A stretch of DNA of 64,000 nucleotides from Linnemannia elongata (GCA_036320915.1 JAXBDG010000001.1:4486001-4550000); one strand, 5' to 3'. Positions 8,424-21,252 are shown, numbered from the stretch's first letter. Notes: generated by a model from the letters alone, not told the origin. Made by a program: numbers and translations.

Positions 8424-8787
8424 CACAACCCGCCAACGCAGAGCATTCAAGATGGGCCTATGATACCAGCAAAAGCTAGTTCCAATACATGTCAGGGGAG
8501 GTGCTCAGAGACTGCACTGCATAGCCAAGAGACATCTCCAAATACACCTCGAATGGACCAAAGGGGGTGTAAGCATCGGCCAGTGGAAAACTACACCCCC
8601 CCCCAAACCACCATTTGCCTATCCTTTGCACCACCACCCATATTATCCACCTCCTCTTACCCACCACTACCATCTATACAAATCCTCTGCCTCCTGTATC
8701 CATGCTTTTTAAAAGTTGCCTGATATTATACACGATCGACCACCCCTATGGTGCTTCCTCATGTATTAGGGATGTGGACGATTGCCA
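8424..8787 (-). repeat. Outer element, right TIR
   Basis: Partner of 2206-2572. The hairpin is at 8563-8600 with five G instead of seven (stem GGGGGTGTA). Flanking bases on the two sides do not give a clear target-site duplication. Confidence 0.85.
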
Positions 8788-9630
8788 TTCCATGCGTTGT
8801 TATGCCAGGCTCCATGTAGCACTGCGCTGAGGGGTTTTCCATCTCTTATCCTGGCTTCATGAATTTTGTCAATCGCTTGATGTTTTGTGTAGCATTTCAC
8901 ACCTCATGTTATTTTTTATTAGTTTCTCCATTCTTTTTATCCATCCCTGTACCTCCCTTTACCTCTCTCGTCATTCGGAGTCTAGCGGCTTGCCCGGCGC
9001 GGAACCTGGGGCTCAGGTCTTCATGAATTTTTATCTACGGCCATTGTCGCTGCATTGAACGCTCCATGTCGTTTTTTATCCATCTCTTTTTTTATCCGTC
9101 CCTGTACCGTACCTTTCTCTATCTTTCTCATCATCCGGAGCCTGACGGCTTAGAATGTTGCAGACGTGGTGATCTCAAAAATTTTAATAGAGATAACTTA
9201 GCTAACCAAATTAAGTTAATTTTCATCTTGTTAACTAAGAGTTAATGGCAAGAGATAAGTTAATCGGGAGACGGTTAGGTCGAATTAACTTTTACCCCTT
9301 CAGATTAGTTAAGAGTCAACACTGCTAGTTAAGAGCACTGCTGTTAGTTAGGAAGTAACTACAGTTCACTCAGGATAGAAGGACGTAGTGGAAGAAAGGG
9401 GAAAAAAATGTAACGTGTATATCTAGTGAAGTGGAACATATATAATGTGCGAAATTTAAAAGTCGAAATGAACCTTTGACATGCGTTTGAGGCTTATGGG
9501 GATAAATCGTGTTCCCTTAATGTGATGGCTTATTTATTCTACACAGCGTAGATCATCATTTTGACTGCTCAGGGCGTAGGTAATTTAGTGACTTACCCGG
9601 CATCAATCATCATTCTTGTTCTCCCTCTCT
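8788..9630. repeat. Intergenic: imperfect direct repeat, then GTTAA-rich stretch
   Basis: Two units of about 140-150 bp (about 8850-9005 and 9015-9155) share the order CTTCATGAATTTT, CATGT(T/C)(A/G)TTTTTTAT, TATCC(A/G)TCCCTGTACC, CTCGTCATTCGGAG/CTCATCATCCGGAG and GGCTT. After that, 9180-9365 is dense in TTAACT/AGTTAA words. No ORF of note. Probably decayed repeat sequence. Confidence 0.5.
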
Positions 9631-10261
9631 TTTGACCCATCCACAACGGTTCACTAGGTTGCATCAAGAACCGAGATTAAGCACTCACTCATCCCTTTTT
9701 TTTCTGAGTGCAGTCCAAGTGATTTTCTTTGCACTATTAGATCCTACTCGCACCTTTATCCTACGTAGTCTTTGTCGTCTTATCTTTTTGTTCCATTTGT
9801 TTGCATTCCAGAGTCTTAGCTTATATCACTCGCCTCATCTCTGTTGCCTTTACTCCCGCTTTTCTCTCAGACTAGTTGTTTCTCTTTATCGCATTCCTCT
9901 TTCATTCTTACTCGTTGACTCCCCACCTCCCTCGCCTCTGTCTCTCCCTATCTTTTTGAATTTCTCTACCATCACTAGCTTACATCCTTCTTCCCCCGCC
10001 TCTTGCGATGTATGTTTATCTCTGAGCATTTTGTACCTACTTTATGGGAACAATATATTGCCTTTGATCATCTAGTACATTTTCGTTTTATTGAAATAAC
10101 TACGGTCAATGGCGTGCGGCCTTAAAAGGCATTGCTTGTTCTTGATGGCCTTGTCGCTTGATACCATGGCGCGGCTCGTTCACGTGGTCCTGCTTGTGCT
10201 CATTCTCGTACCCATCTTCCTCCACAGTCGCGCCATCATGCTCCCCTTTAGTACTGCCTAG
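9631..10261. other. Pyrimidine-rich stretch, 3' flank of HSP104
   Basis: Strongly C/T-rich on the plus strand, especially 9690-10020. The open frame at 9632-10075 consists of low-complexity Leu/Ser/Phe sequence with no homology I recognise. The part next to 10262 should be the 3' UTR of HSP104. I see no gene. Confidence 0.5.
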
Positions 10262-13160
10262 TCAGTCCAAATTCATCGCATCGCCCTCGTTCACCCCTCC
10301 TGCTTTGCTGATATTAAAAACCAGCTCGCCACGGGAGTCCACATCCACAAGAACGGTTTGATACTCCGTCAACTCGCCCGTCAGCAGCAGTCGAGATACT
10401 TTCGTCACCACCTGCTTCTCCAAGAAGCGCTTCAATGGTCGACCACCGTACCGAGGATCGAATGCTTCGTTGAGGACCTTCTGGCAGGCACCATCCGTGA
10501 TGTGCAATGTAATGTTCTTCGACTCCAGACGCTTGCCAATCACTGCCAGCTGGTTCCTGATAATCTTGCCGAGGTTGTCGGTACCCAACGGAGCGAAAAC
10601 AATTAAGTCGTCCAGACGGTTCAGGAACTCGGGCCGGAAGTGTGCTCGGACATCGCGCATCACCGCTTCGCGTACGTGTTCGGTAATGCCGGTGTTGCCT
10701 GCATCTTGAAGGTGCATGTAGCCGACGTTCGAAGTCATGATGATGACCGTGTTGGAAAAGTCAACGACACGACCCTTCGAGTCTGTGAGGCGACCGTCGT
10801 CCAGAACCTGAAGGAGAACGTTCAAGACCTTGACGTCTGCCTTTTCGATCTCATCGAACAAGACCACGCTGTAGGGACGACGGCGAATCGCCTCCGTCAG
10901 CTGGCCGCCTTCGTCGTGTCCAATATATCCTGGAGGGGCACCAATTAGTCGAGCAACCGAATGTGACTCCATGTACTCAGACATGTCGATGCGGACCATC
11001 ATGTTCTCGTCGTCAAAGAGTTCGTGGGCGAGAGCCTTGGCCAGCTCAGTCTTGCCGACACCAGTAGGTCCCAAAAACATAAAAGATCCCAAGGGGGCAT
11101 GCTCCTTGGCCATACCTGCGCGGGATCGCAGTACAGCTTCCGCAACGGCCTCGACGGCATCTTCTTGACCAACAACACGCTCCTTGAGTCGATCGCCTAG
11201 TTGAAGCAGCCGTTCGACTTGAGACTTGTTCAGCCTCTGGACGGGGATGCCGGTCCAGCGAGAGACGACCTCTGTGATCTGCTCGGGACCAACCACCTCG
11301 GTTACCAGCTCGCCACTTTCGACCTTCGTTCCGTTCGCGGCGGCCAGCAACTGCTCCGCCTCCTGACGTGCCCTTTCTGCTGTCACCGTGGCAATCTTCT
11401 TTTCCAGGTCCGGGATTGCGTAGTACCGGATGTCGGCAGCCTTCGCCAGATCGTAGTGTCGCTCAGCCTCCTCCGCCTTGTTCTTGAGATCCTGCAGCTT
11501 CTGGTTCAGATCCCGGACTTCGTTGATGCGGCCCTTGTCAAGCTCATATTTGAGCTTCAATGGTTTGAGTTCCTCCGAAATACGGGACATTTCCTCGCGG
11601 ACCTTGATTAAGCGCTGCTGTGAGGGTGGATCCTTCTCCTTGCCCAAGGCTGTTGCCTCAACCTCCAGTTGCAAGTGACGTCGCTCGAGCTGGTCGATCA
11701 ACTCGGGTTGAGAGTCGAGCTGGACACGGGTATTAGCACAAGCCTCGTCCATAAGATCAATAGCCTTGTCGGGCAGGAAACGATTGGTGATGTATCGATG
11801 GGCCAAGGTAGCCGCTGTGACGAGAGCCGCGTCAGCAACCTTGACTCCATGGTGGACTTCATAGCGCTCCTTGAGACCGCGCAATATACTGATGGTGTCG
11901 CTCAAAGACGGCTCGCCGACAAAGACCTGCTGGAATCGACGCTCAAAGGCGGGGTCCTTTTCGACATGCTGGCGGTATTCATCCAGGGTGGTCGCACCGA
12001 TGCACCGGAGCTCGCCACGAGCGAGCATGGGCTTGAGAAGGTTAGCGGCATCCATGGCACCGTCGGACTTGCCTGCACCGAGGACGAGGTGGATCTCGTC
12101 GATGAAGAGGATGATGCCTTGTTCAGATTCTTTGACCTCCTTGAGGACGGCCTTGAGACGCTCTTCAAACTCTCCACGGTATTTTGCGCCTGCGACGAGG
12201 GCGCCCATGTCGAGGGAGAAGAGTCTGCACTGGAGACTGACCGGTACGTCTTTGCGGACGATACGTTGGGCGAGCCCTTCGACAACGGCGGTTTTACCAA
12301 CACCTGGTTCACTAGACGATGAAAGAACAGAAAAGCAACAATAAATAAGAGAAGTTAATGGACTGTCTGCATGTTGGCCAACGGCAGTGCGGACTTCAGA
12401 TTTTTTTGTGACTCTTTTTTTGTCTTCTTGATGGGAGACGCGGGTGGATGGACTGCTGACCATCGCGGGAAAAAATAAGCACGGTACACTAAACAGACAT
12501 AAAACAATAAAACAAGGACAAAATAGCATACCCAATCAAGACGGGATTATTCTTGGTGCGTCGGGAGAGAACACGGATGACTCTCCTGATCTCGTCGTCT
12601 CGTCCAATGACAGGGTCGAGCTTATCCTGCTCCGCCAGTGCGACCATGTCAATCGCATACTTGGACAGGGCCTCGTATCCAGCCTCGGCATTCTTGCTCT
12701 CGACCTTGCGGTTGCCGCGGATCTGGGAAATCGCGTTCTCGAACGCAGTCTTGGTGATACCATTATCGGTAAAGACCTTCCACGTGGGCGCGTCATCCAT
12801 CAGCGCGAGGATGACATGGTCGATAGAGATGAAGGAGTCTTTTTGTTTCTTCTGGTGCTCCTGTGCCTTGCGAAGGATCTGGACAGCCTGGGGCGAGAAG
12901 GAAATGTCGATCGGAGCGGGGTTCTGAGTGGGCAGGCGGACAAGCAGCTTCTTGAAGGCGCGCTCGATTTCCTCGGGGATGGCGCCGGCCTTGTTGAGGA
13001 TCGATTTGAGGAGCGAGGAGCCTGGCCCTTCCTCTGTCTCATCCATCATGGCGTTGACAAAGTGAGTGGGTGTGATCTGTGAGTTGGAGAACTCTCGGGC
13101 AAGCTCCTGAGCCTGCCCGATGGTTTTTTCGGTCTTTTCTGTGAACTGGAAATTGTTCAT
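10262..13160 (-). CDS. HSP104: Hsp104/ClpB-type AAA+ protein disaggregase
   Basis: Two exons: 13160-12532 and 12311-10262, with an intron 12312-12531 (GTATGC...TAG) that splits the Gly codon of the first Walker A. The protein is 892 aa, close to the usual ~900. N-terminal Clp repeat domain about 1-150; NBD1 Walker A GEPGVGKT (210-217), pore loop KYRG (253-256), Walker B IDE (280-282); coiled-coil middle domain about 410-530; NBD2 Walker A GPTGVGKT (624-631), pore GYIG (671-674), Walker B LFDE (694-697). The tail ends MNLD. It extracts polypeptides from aggregates with Hsp70/Hsp40 in cytosol and nucleus. It shares a 449-bp divergent promoter with MIC19. A heat-shock element lies upstream. Confidence 0.97.
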
Positions 13161-13410
13161 TATGGTGTGTGCTGAATGGCTGAGTGGATGGTGGAAAACG
13201 ATGTAGGGAGGGAGAAAGAGAAGGATGGAGAAGAAAGTGCTTGGTGTTTTGTATTGGTGGGAAAAATGAGAGATACGGGTTGTAGGAAAAAATGAAACTA
13301 GAAGAGGGAGAGCGAGGAGCTCTCCTTTTTATGCGCATTTGATGCATGTTGCGCGCGTCCGAAACCTGACCATTGACATCATTCTGGATGGATATTCATT
13401 GGTGGCTTGG

Positions 13411-13424
13411 CCAGAACATTCTCG
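13411..13424. promoter_or_regulatory. Probable heat-shock element of HSP104
   Basis: GAACATTC (13414-13421) is a perfect inverted pair of nGAAn units. A further partial unit follows. It lies about 250 bp upstream of the HSP104 ATG, in the shared promoter with MIC19. HSF1 binding is the expected role (family knowledge); only two clean units are visible. Confidence 0.45.
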
Positions 13425-13609
13425 CTTGATCTGGCTCGTGCTCGAAGCTGGATCCGTTATTTCCATCCCTATCGTATTTCCAGGCCTAAATGATGTTCAG
13501 GAAAACGGTAATCGGTTGAGTAACGATACTGCACAAGAGTGGTTCCGACTCCATGAACTCGCAAGACCAACACACACAGACACACCTTTATACCTCTCCA
13601 CTCTTTAAC

Positions 13610-14636
13610 ATGGGATCTTCACAGTCAAAGGGCGACGCACCCCCCATGGTCTTTGTCAACGAGGAGGACCCTGTCCCCGTCAGGGTAATTTGCTAATTCA
13701 ACAGCGGTGATGCTTCAGGAACTTGTTTCCGTACACATAAAGGATTCTTTTTTGACACCTTCGGAAATGAGAAACAGCGACAGGACAGGAGCTGGAGCTG
13801 GAGCAAGAGCAGGAACGAGGGACCATGATATCTAGGAACACGAGTGAGGGAGGAGGAAAGAATAGCGGATGCAAAGAGGATTTGGAAGCGAAAAGGAACA
13901 GCAAGCTCATTAGAGCTTGCGGAAAGTGCATCGCTAAGGTCAGAGAAAGGACAGGTTGCTGATTAGAAAGGCGTTTTTCGTCCTCCTGTTATTTCATTCC
14001 ATGTGCCTCTAATCCAGGTCTCGTCCGCGTTCGTTAACCAGATCTCGGCTAGTCAGGTACGGAGTTTACAGCCCTTCCTTATTGTTTACTCCAAAATGAG
14101 AAAAACACTTATGGAAAAAGGCTAATACATTTAAATCGATGCAACTTTGTTCCTGTCGCCCATAGACGAGCGTAGGAAGCTCCGAAGATATTGAGAGGGA
14201 GGTCCGTCAGCGTGTCCAAGCTGAGCTTGCCAAGATTCAGGCCGAGAAGGATGCCGCAGTCGATTCAACCTTTGTCAACTATAAGTCTAGCACAAACGCC
14301 AACGCCGTCATGACAGAGCAGGAGATGGAGCATTTGGCGAGAAAGACTCCCGCAAAGCAGGTCAAGGTCCTCCCTGAGGAGATCACTAAGGCCCAGGATG
14401 CTCTTGTTCAATGCTACAGAAAAAATCAGGACCGCTCGTTGGACTGCTGGGCTGAGGTCCAGGAGTTCAAGGAGCTCGTCCAGAAAGCCCAGAACGTAGG
14501 TCGATTTTCTTCTTATTACTGGATTGTACTATGTCTTCCCTGTATGCTATTCCAAGTCATTCATTTGTCCACATGCTAACTCGTACTTTTTGCTACTTTT
14601 CATTTGCTTTGCTAGGCCTTCATTGCTACCGCTTAA
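13610..14636 (+). CDS. MIC19: MICOS subunit Mic19 (CHCHD3-like)
   Basis: Four exons: 13610-13684, 14018-14056, 14166-14495, 14616-14636, all joined in phase 0; 154 aa. It starts MGSSQSK, a typical N-myristoylation signal of Mic19/CHCHD3. A charged, helical middle (about 45-115) leads to a C-terminal CHCH segment with C121-x10-C132 (CYRKNQDRSLDC), the same spacing as the CYRENTxxTLKC motif of CHCHD3. Only two cysteines are present, as in yeast Mic19, rather than four as in animals. The protein would sit in the mitochondrial intermembrane space, support Mic60 and help form cristae junctions. The last exon codes only six residues. It is divergent from HSP104 and convergent with RPN11. Confidence 0.85.
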
Positions 14637-14822
14637 ATATCATACAATCTCTTGGTCAACGAGGAGAAGGCGGAATTGCGCCAACACCAAGTTTGACAAC
14701 AATAAAAGCAAAATACATAGACTTGTAAGTTTTTTTAATTCTTCTTGCGTTTCAAACTTGCAACTTTCTGCGCCGGAAGGATTTCCAGCAAGATGACCGT
14801 TCGCAGCGATCTGACGTGCAGT

Positions 14823-16192
<1,370 letters not shown>

Positions 16193-16476
16193 TAATGCGA
16201 GTATGAGTGTTTGTGGTTGGTGGTGTTGGTTGGTTGGTTGTGGTTAGCTATAGGCAGGAGTTGACAAAGGGGTACGATGATGTTGTGGTGAGGGAGAGAG
16301 TCGTAAGCAGGTTAAGGAATGTGTATTTGAAGAAGAGGAAGGGGCTGTTGAAAGGAGGGCCAGTCTCTTCTTCCAACCTTTACGCGTCGGCGGACTAGAG
16401 GACAGTTGGCGCCTTAATACGTCACCGAAGTCGATATCAAAGCGCTTGCTGTCTCTTATCCGCACAATGTGTACTA

Positions 16477-16562
16477 CACTCCTTTTTGCGAAATAGTCCA
16501 CTTTTCATAGTAAATGTGAGCCATTTCGACTGAATTGAAAATATTAAGGGTGTTATTCATTT
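16477..16562 (+). repeat. Pogo element left TIR
   Basis: 86 bp, identical to the reverse complement of 18651-18736; sequence diverges immediately after. Confidence 0.9.
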
Positions 16563-16652
16563 CCGTAACGCCTTATTTCCCTGCAATATTGACGCTCATA
16601 ACTACATCGAAAGCATGTCATCCTTACTTTTCACTCCTCTCTCGCTTCCAAT

Positions 16653-18607
16653 ATGGTAAAAAACAGACCCCACACTCGTTTCCGAGGCCCTCCCTTCGTG
16701 GACATCACTTCTGTGGTAAACCAGCTCCAGAACGGAGCCTCAACACAAACAGAGGAAGCGGACGCGTTGCACTACCAAGCACTGTTGTGTGCAGCGCGGG
16801 CTCGCAACAACAAGATTGTCAAAAGCCGACCTCAACAGCCTCAGCGGCCTCAACAACCCCGACAACCCCGACAACATCGACAACATCGACAACCTGCCTA
16901 TCCAAAAGCCCACAGGGGGGAAGGATTTCCTCTAAGGCGTCGAATGGAATTGGTTGAGATCTTCCGTTATCTTAAGGAGAGCGCCGACACGAATGTTACG
17001 GCAAGCAATTTTCATCAGTTTGTGCGCTTCCCCGTCCCACGGCATTCAATCGTAAAATGGGACAAGGAGTTCGACAAGATCCAATTCGATGTAGCACATG
17101 GCCGAGGCGATAAATGTACACTCTCCAGCAGCCCAGTCGACCTTATACGACACATCATGGACAAGACTGTCCTTGAGTGGCTACTGGAGGTTCGGAAGAG
17201 TAATGGAATTGTCAGTGGTCTTCGGCTCCAGGCCGCTGCCGAATCCGTTCTTCACATTCTAATGGACGACATTCTCGCCTTCGATGAAATCCCTTTTGGC
17301 CGTCCAATCTCTTTTACATCATCGTGGCGTTCAAGAATGACTCAGGAGTACAGTGTCGCCTACTGCGGTCTCAAAGGAGAAGCGGGATCTGTCGACAAGG
17401 ACGCTATTGCAGAAAGGATGAACGAGATTCGTAACATATGCTCCGACTATGAGCTTGACGACATCTACAACTGCGATGAGACTGGCATGTACCTCAAGGA
17501 GCTCTCCACTCACTCGTACACTACGCAGGAGTTGATTAGTGGCGCCAAACCAGAGCGGGGGGAAGCTCGCGTTTCGATTCTTTTTTGTGTCAACGCCTCA
17601 GGATCTTCGCTTGCCCGAGCAAGAACGGTAGAGGCTTTGAGGCTGCAAGTCATTGGTAAGGATATAAAAACGTCTTGCTTTTGTATCAATATAAAGTAAT
17701 AAGAAATGAATTTAATAATCATGTCTGCTTGCTTAACACTCTAGCCGAGCACCTTGCTCGAGGTATCCATGTGTTACCTGAGGTTCCTATTACCTCCATG
17801 AGACACGGAAATGGATACATGACCCTGGGTCTTTTCAAGCAATGGCTTCATTTGCTCGACGACAGCCTCATTAACAGAAGCCTTCTGCTCATTGACTCGT
17901 GTGGAGCACACGGAAAGCCTAAAGCTAACATCCAGGACCCGCTTGCAGAAGAGACATGGAAACATCTTCGGATTGAGCGCCTGCCACCCCATTCAACAGC
18001 CGTTACCCAACCTTTGGACGCAGGAATAATCAGCTCATTCAAACGACACTATCTCGAGATGCTCAGCAACAAATCAATTGCAAAGGAGTATGCCACTGGC
18101 GAGAAAATCACCAATGGTGAGGCATGGTCACTTATTCCGTACGCGTGGTCGCATGTCACGGCCTTGACTGTGAGGCATTGTTTCTGCAAAGCGGGCGTTC
18201 TTTCACAGGCGCAAGTTGACAAGCTGGAGCAGGAATCAATATATCTGGAAGAGCAACCACCACTGTATCCTCCCGTGACGGACGCGGATGCAAGTCAAGC
18301 CAGGCGACGTTATGTACGATTGATTGCTTCGGTCATGGACGGAGACAAGATTCAGTTTTCCCTCGACAAGAACCAAAAGGACGCACAGGATATGGCAGAG
18401 GAGATCAGACAGAAGGTGCGCAACAAGATCGCCAAGAGGTACGGCTCGCGAGACAGAAGTTCTTCCGTTGAGGCTGAGGTTGTTAAATTGTTCCAGTCTA
18501 CGTATGAAGGAGACAACTGGGCGACTAGGACGGTCCAGATGCTTAGGGACAAGAGTGCGGACCGCCGAAAAGCAGCACGCCTCTTGATACGAACGTTTGA
18601 GGAATAG
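16653..18607 (+). CDS. Pogo/Tigger-family transposase (DDE_1)
   Basis: Exons 16653-17655 and 17745-18607, intron 17656-17744 (GTAAGG...CTAG, 89 bp); 621 aa. An N-terminal Gln/Arg-rich low-complexity stretch (PQQPRQ/HRQ units) precedes a CENP-B-like helix-turn-helix (about 100-150) and a second Tc5-type HTH (about 165-205). The catalytic domain shows D275 (YNCDETGMYL), D385 (LLLIDSCGAHGK) and D426 (THSTAVTQPLDAG-type block), the third acid being Asp as in pogo. The C-terminus is a charged tail. All signature residues are present and the frame is open, so the copy may be autonomous. Without the intron the frame would stop soon after 17655, which supports the splice model. Confidence 0.88.
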
Positions 18608-18650
18608 AAGTAATACCGAGAACGCGATCCTTTAAATCCTTGCAGAAATA

Positions 18651-18736
18651 AAATGAATAACACCCTTAATATTTTCAATTCAGTCGAAATGGCTCACATT
18701 TACTATGAAAAGTGGACTATTTCGCAAAAAGGAGTG
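18651..18736 (-). repeat. Pogo element right TIR
   Basis: 86 bp, identical to the left TIR in reverse complement; followed by TA (18737-18738). Confidence 0.9.
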
Positions 18737-19824
18737 TAGAACATGTGCCCGTGGCTACGCCCTGGGGTCATTTTCAAAGTAGTTGTAGGCGTTGTTTCCA
18801 CAAAGCATAGTTTACCAGCCCTTAAGATATGGTTTTTTTTTTCACCTTTTTGTTTCTCGACTGACTGGAAGCCACTATCTTACCAAGGAAGTCTCAAGTA
18901 GGAATCCGCACAAATGTGTATGGGGGTCCTACACACAAACTATATTCTCCGACTAGAGGATGAGGAGACAGATGCCGCCCTCTTGGATCGTCGTGGGGAT
19001 GTGATAGCGCTACTGCTGCTACCGCCAGTACTTGGACCACTCGTACTTGACATGGTTAGAGATACATCGCTCGTTCTACTGGGCAAGGGAGCCTTGAGCA
19101 AATGTTGGCCGTACTGTCTCCGCCAACACGTCTCGATGAAAATAAGTTTGACACGCGTGACAGAAGAGGTGGCGAAGGGTGACTTGTGCAATTCTGACCT
19201 GTATAAATTCGTTCACTCCCACTTTTCAGCCCGGAGTTAAAGATCTCTCAACGCAGATGTCAGTGAATCAAGCGAAAATTTGAGTCCATCAAATGGATTG
19301 TCAAGAACTATTTCTCAGAGGGCTGAAAAGAGACAGGCTGATTTATTGGCCAAAGAGGGCGAGAATGCCCAAGCATTTGAGGACGGCGAGGCAGAGTTAA
19401 TGGCCTTTCTTGAGAAGATTTACCATGCGTTCGAGGCTAAAAAGAAAAGAAAATGCTTGTTACAGTACCTCCACGAAGCAGTAGCTTTGCTACACGGCGC
19501 TATCTTCAACTCAATGGCCTGAATGAGAGTGGTGGGCGAAAATGCCAGTGAATAAACGTATTGTGTCAAATGATCCCATTGTGCTTATTTTCATTGTATT
19601 ATGGTGTCAATTGACAGTAAAAATTAATCCATATTAGGAAAGAGTTCATGGTTAGCTTCAGCCAATAAGAGAATTATGGCGTCCATTGTCCTGCACCCTC
19701 GCATCGAGGTGACGTCAGTCAAAGTCACGTGGGACATTATTCCCGCCAAGTAGTTCTCTGAAGGACGAACGACAAGCACTCTTTCATACGCACAACCCAG
19801 TAAGGAACAGCCAAGGACTGCACC
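18737..19824. other. Gene-poor stretch; possible exon remnant at about 19257-19522, then IST1 promoter
   Basis: The reading frame 19257-19522 (+) lacks an ATG but has a splice-acceptor-like CGCAG before it. It codes for a charged helical segment (SQRAEKRQADLLAKEGENAQ) ending in a TGA. It could be the last exon of a decayed gene. No homology recognised, and no clear upstream exon. The stretch 19620-19824 is the probable IST1 promoter. Confidence 0.3.
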
Positions 19825-21252
19825 ATGTTCAACCCTACTCGCGCAAAGGTGCAGCTCAAGCTGTCCGTCAACCGACTTCAGATGTTACAAAACAAGAAGA
19901 ACATGCTCGCACAACAACAGCGGAAGGAAATCGCAAGGCTGCTCGAGATTGGCAAAGAAGAAAGCGCTCGCATTCGGGTACGCAATGACTGACACACTGA
20001 TACTACTGCAACAGCTTTTGGATAGAAAAGTCTTGAGACACGTCGATGTTGACTGTCCCTCCTCACTATCTTCCTTTACTATCACTCCTCAAACCCAGGT
20101 GGAGCATATTATTCGCGAGGACTTTAGCAGTGAGGCGCTGGAGATTATCGAGCTCTATTGCGAGTTGCTTTTGGCACGCTTTGGACTGTTGGAACAATTG
20201 AAGTAAGTCTTTGGCTTCTCGTCCATTTTATCAAGGCATCCAAAAATCGCGTGAACGGGATATGTCTGACTGGATGCTGTTATATCTTACCTAACCTAGA
20301 ACGTGCGACCCCGCCATAACGGAAGCTGTGAACACGGTCATCTATGCCGCACCGCGCTCTGAAGTCAAGGAACTATTGTTGGTCAGGGATCAATTGGCAG
20401 CCAAGTTTGGTCGAGACTTTGTGACCAATGCCATGGAGAACAAGGATGAGTCCGTCAATCCAAGGGTACGCACCTTTCTCCGATTTTGTCACGAAACAAC
20501 GGTAGAAGGAAGATGCCGCGTTGGGGAGAGAATTCACCTACATCTTGTCCTTGTTCAATTGAATAGATTATTCAAAAGCTGAAAGTGCAAACTCCAGACC
20601 CTTATCTCGTGAACCGATATCTGGAAGAAATTGCAAGGACCTTTAAAGTTGCTTGGTCGCCTGACCCAGAGATGGATCATCAACTAATTGGAGTATGTAT
20701 CTGACGCAAGACACTTTGTTTGTACATGGCAATCGAGAGTATTTTATGAATAGCAGTGCATGGCTGCTAAAATACTATCACTCAACTCTTTTCGCATGGC
20801 TGGTTAAACGCCCTTGTAGAGCATGGATGGCGAGTTTATTGACCCGATCAACCACTCCGTCGAGCAACCCGGACGCCCTCGCGTACAACAAAAGCCTGCT
20901 GCCAAGGTATGAACTGTTGACAGTCTTTGTAGCGAAACGTCTTGGGTATATTTAAGATATCTTTTTGAACTTTGACACTGATATTAGCATGCTTCAACAA
21001 ATAATACCTTAGGCTCAGTCCATGGAACAGGACAGCGACAGGATGGATCTTCTTAACGATCTTTCGAACTTGTCAGAGTCGGTCTCAAAACCTACAGTAC
21101 CAAGCAAAGCAGTCCCTCCACTGACTCAGCCCAGCAGGAGCCCCGCCGACGATTTATCGTCGCTTGCATCGCCTCCTTCGACTGACAGCGATGGTCTGCC
21201 GGATTTAGATGCTCTCACCCGGCGCTTTGAGGCGTTGAAGAAGAGATCCTAA
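19825..21252 (+). CDS. IST1: ESCRT-III-associated protein Ist1
   Basis: Six exons: 19825-19977, 20099-20202, 20300-20465, 20567-20692, 20820-20906, 21013-21252; 291 aa. The N-terminal Ist1 domain (1-185) has the family blocks KVQLKLSVNRLQMLQNKK, ARIRVEHIIREDF, EALEIIELYCELLLAR, INTVIYAAPRSEVKELL-type and NRYLEEIA. A Ser/Pro linker follows, and the protein ends in a MIM1-like motif (LPDLDALTRRFEALKKRS) that should bind the MIT domain of Vps4. Ist1 regulates Vps4 recruitment in multivesicular body sorting and membrane scission. All splice sites are GT-AG and the reading frame is continuous. Confidence 0.95.

Larger units (their letters stand above)
2206..8787. mobile_element. Outer DDE/Rep-like transposable element, interrupted by a relative
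   Basis: The element is bounded by ~365-bp inverted repeats (2206-2572 and 8424-8787). From left to right it carries a DDE transposase (+), then the inner element (3479-7423), then a truncated Rep-like gene (-) and a small ORF (-). Remove the inner element and the order matches the inner one in reverse orientation: transposase converging on Rep-like plus small ORF. About 110 transposase residues, the intergenic gap and about 340 Rep-like residues are missing at the insertion point. No convincing target-site duplication is visible. Proteins of the two elements are clearly diverged, so they are different subfamilies, not a recent duplication. Confidence 0.8.
16477..18736. mobile_element. Complete pogo/Tigger-type transposon
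   Basis: Perfect 86-bp TIRs (16477-16562 and 18651-18736) begin CACTCC, and TA dinucleotides flank both ends (16475-16476 and 18737-18738), the Tc1/mariner/pogo target duplication. It carries one transposase gene with a single intron and no visible lesion. The identical TIRs indicate recent insertion. It lies between RPN11 and a gene-less stretch before IST1. Confidence 0.9.

Noticed and set aside
9632..10075. 147-codon open frame with hydrophobic stretches
   Set aside because: It is generated by a C/T-rich tract; composition is Leu/Ser/Phe/His with no conserved blocks and it lies in the 3' flank of HSP104.
11669..12322. 217-codon frame antisense to HSP104
   Set aside because: Shadow of the highly conserved NBD1 coding strand; the minus-strand reading is unambiguous.
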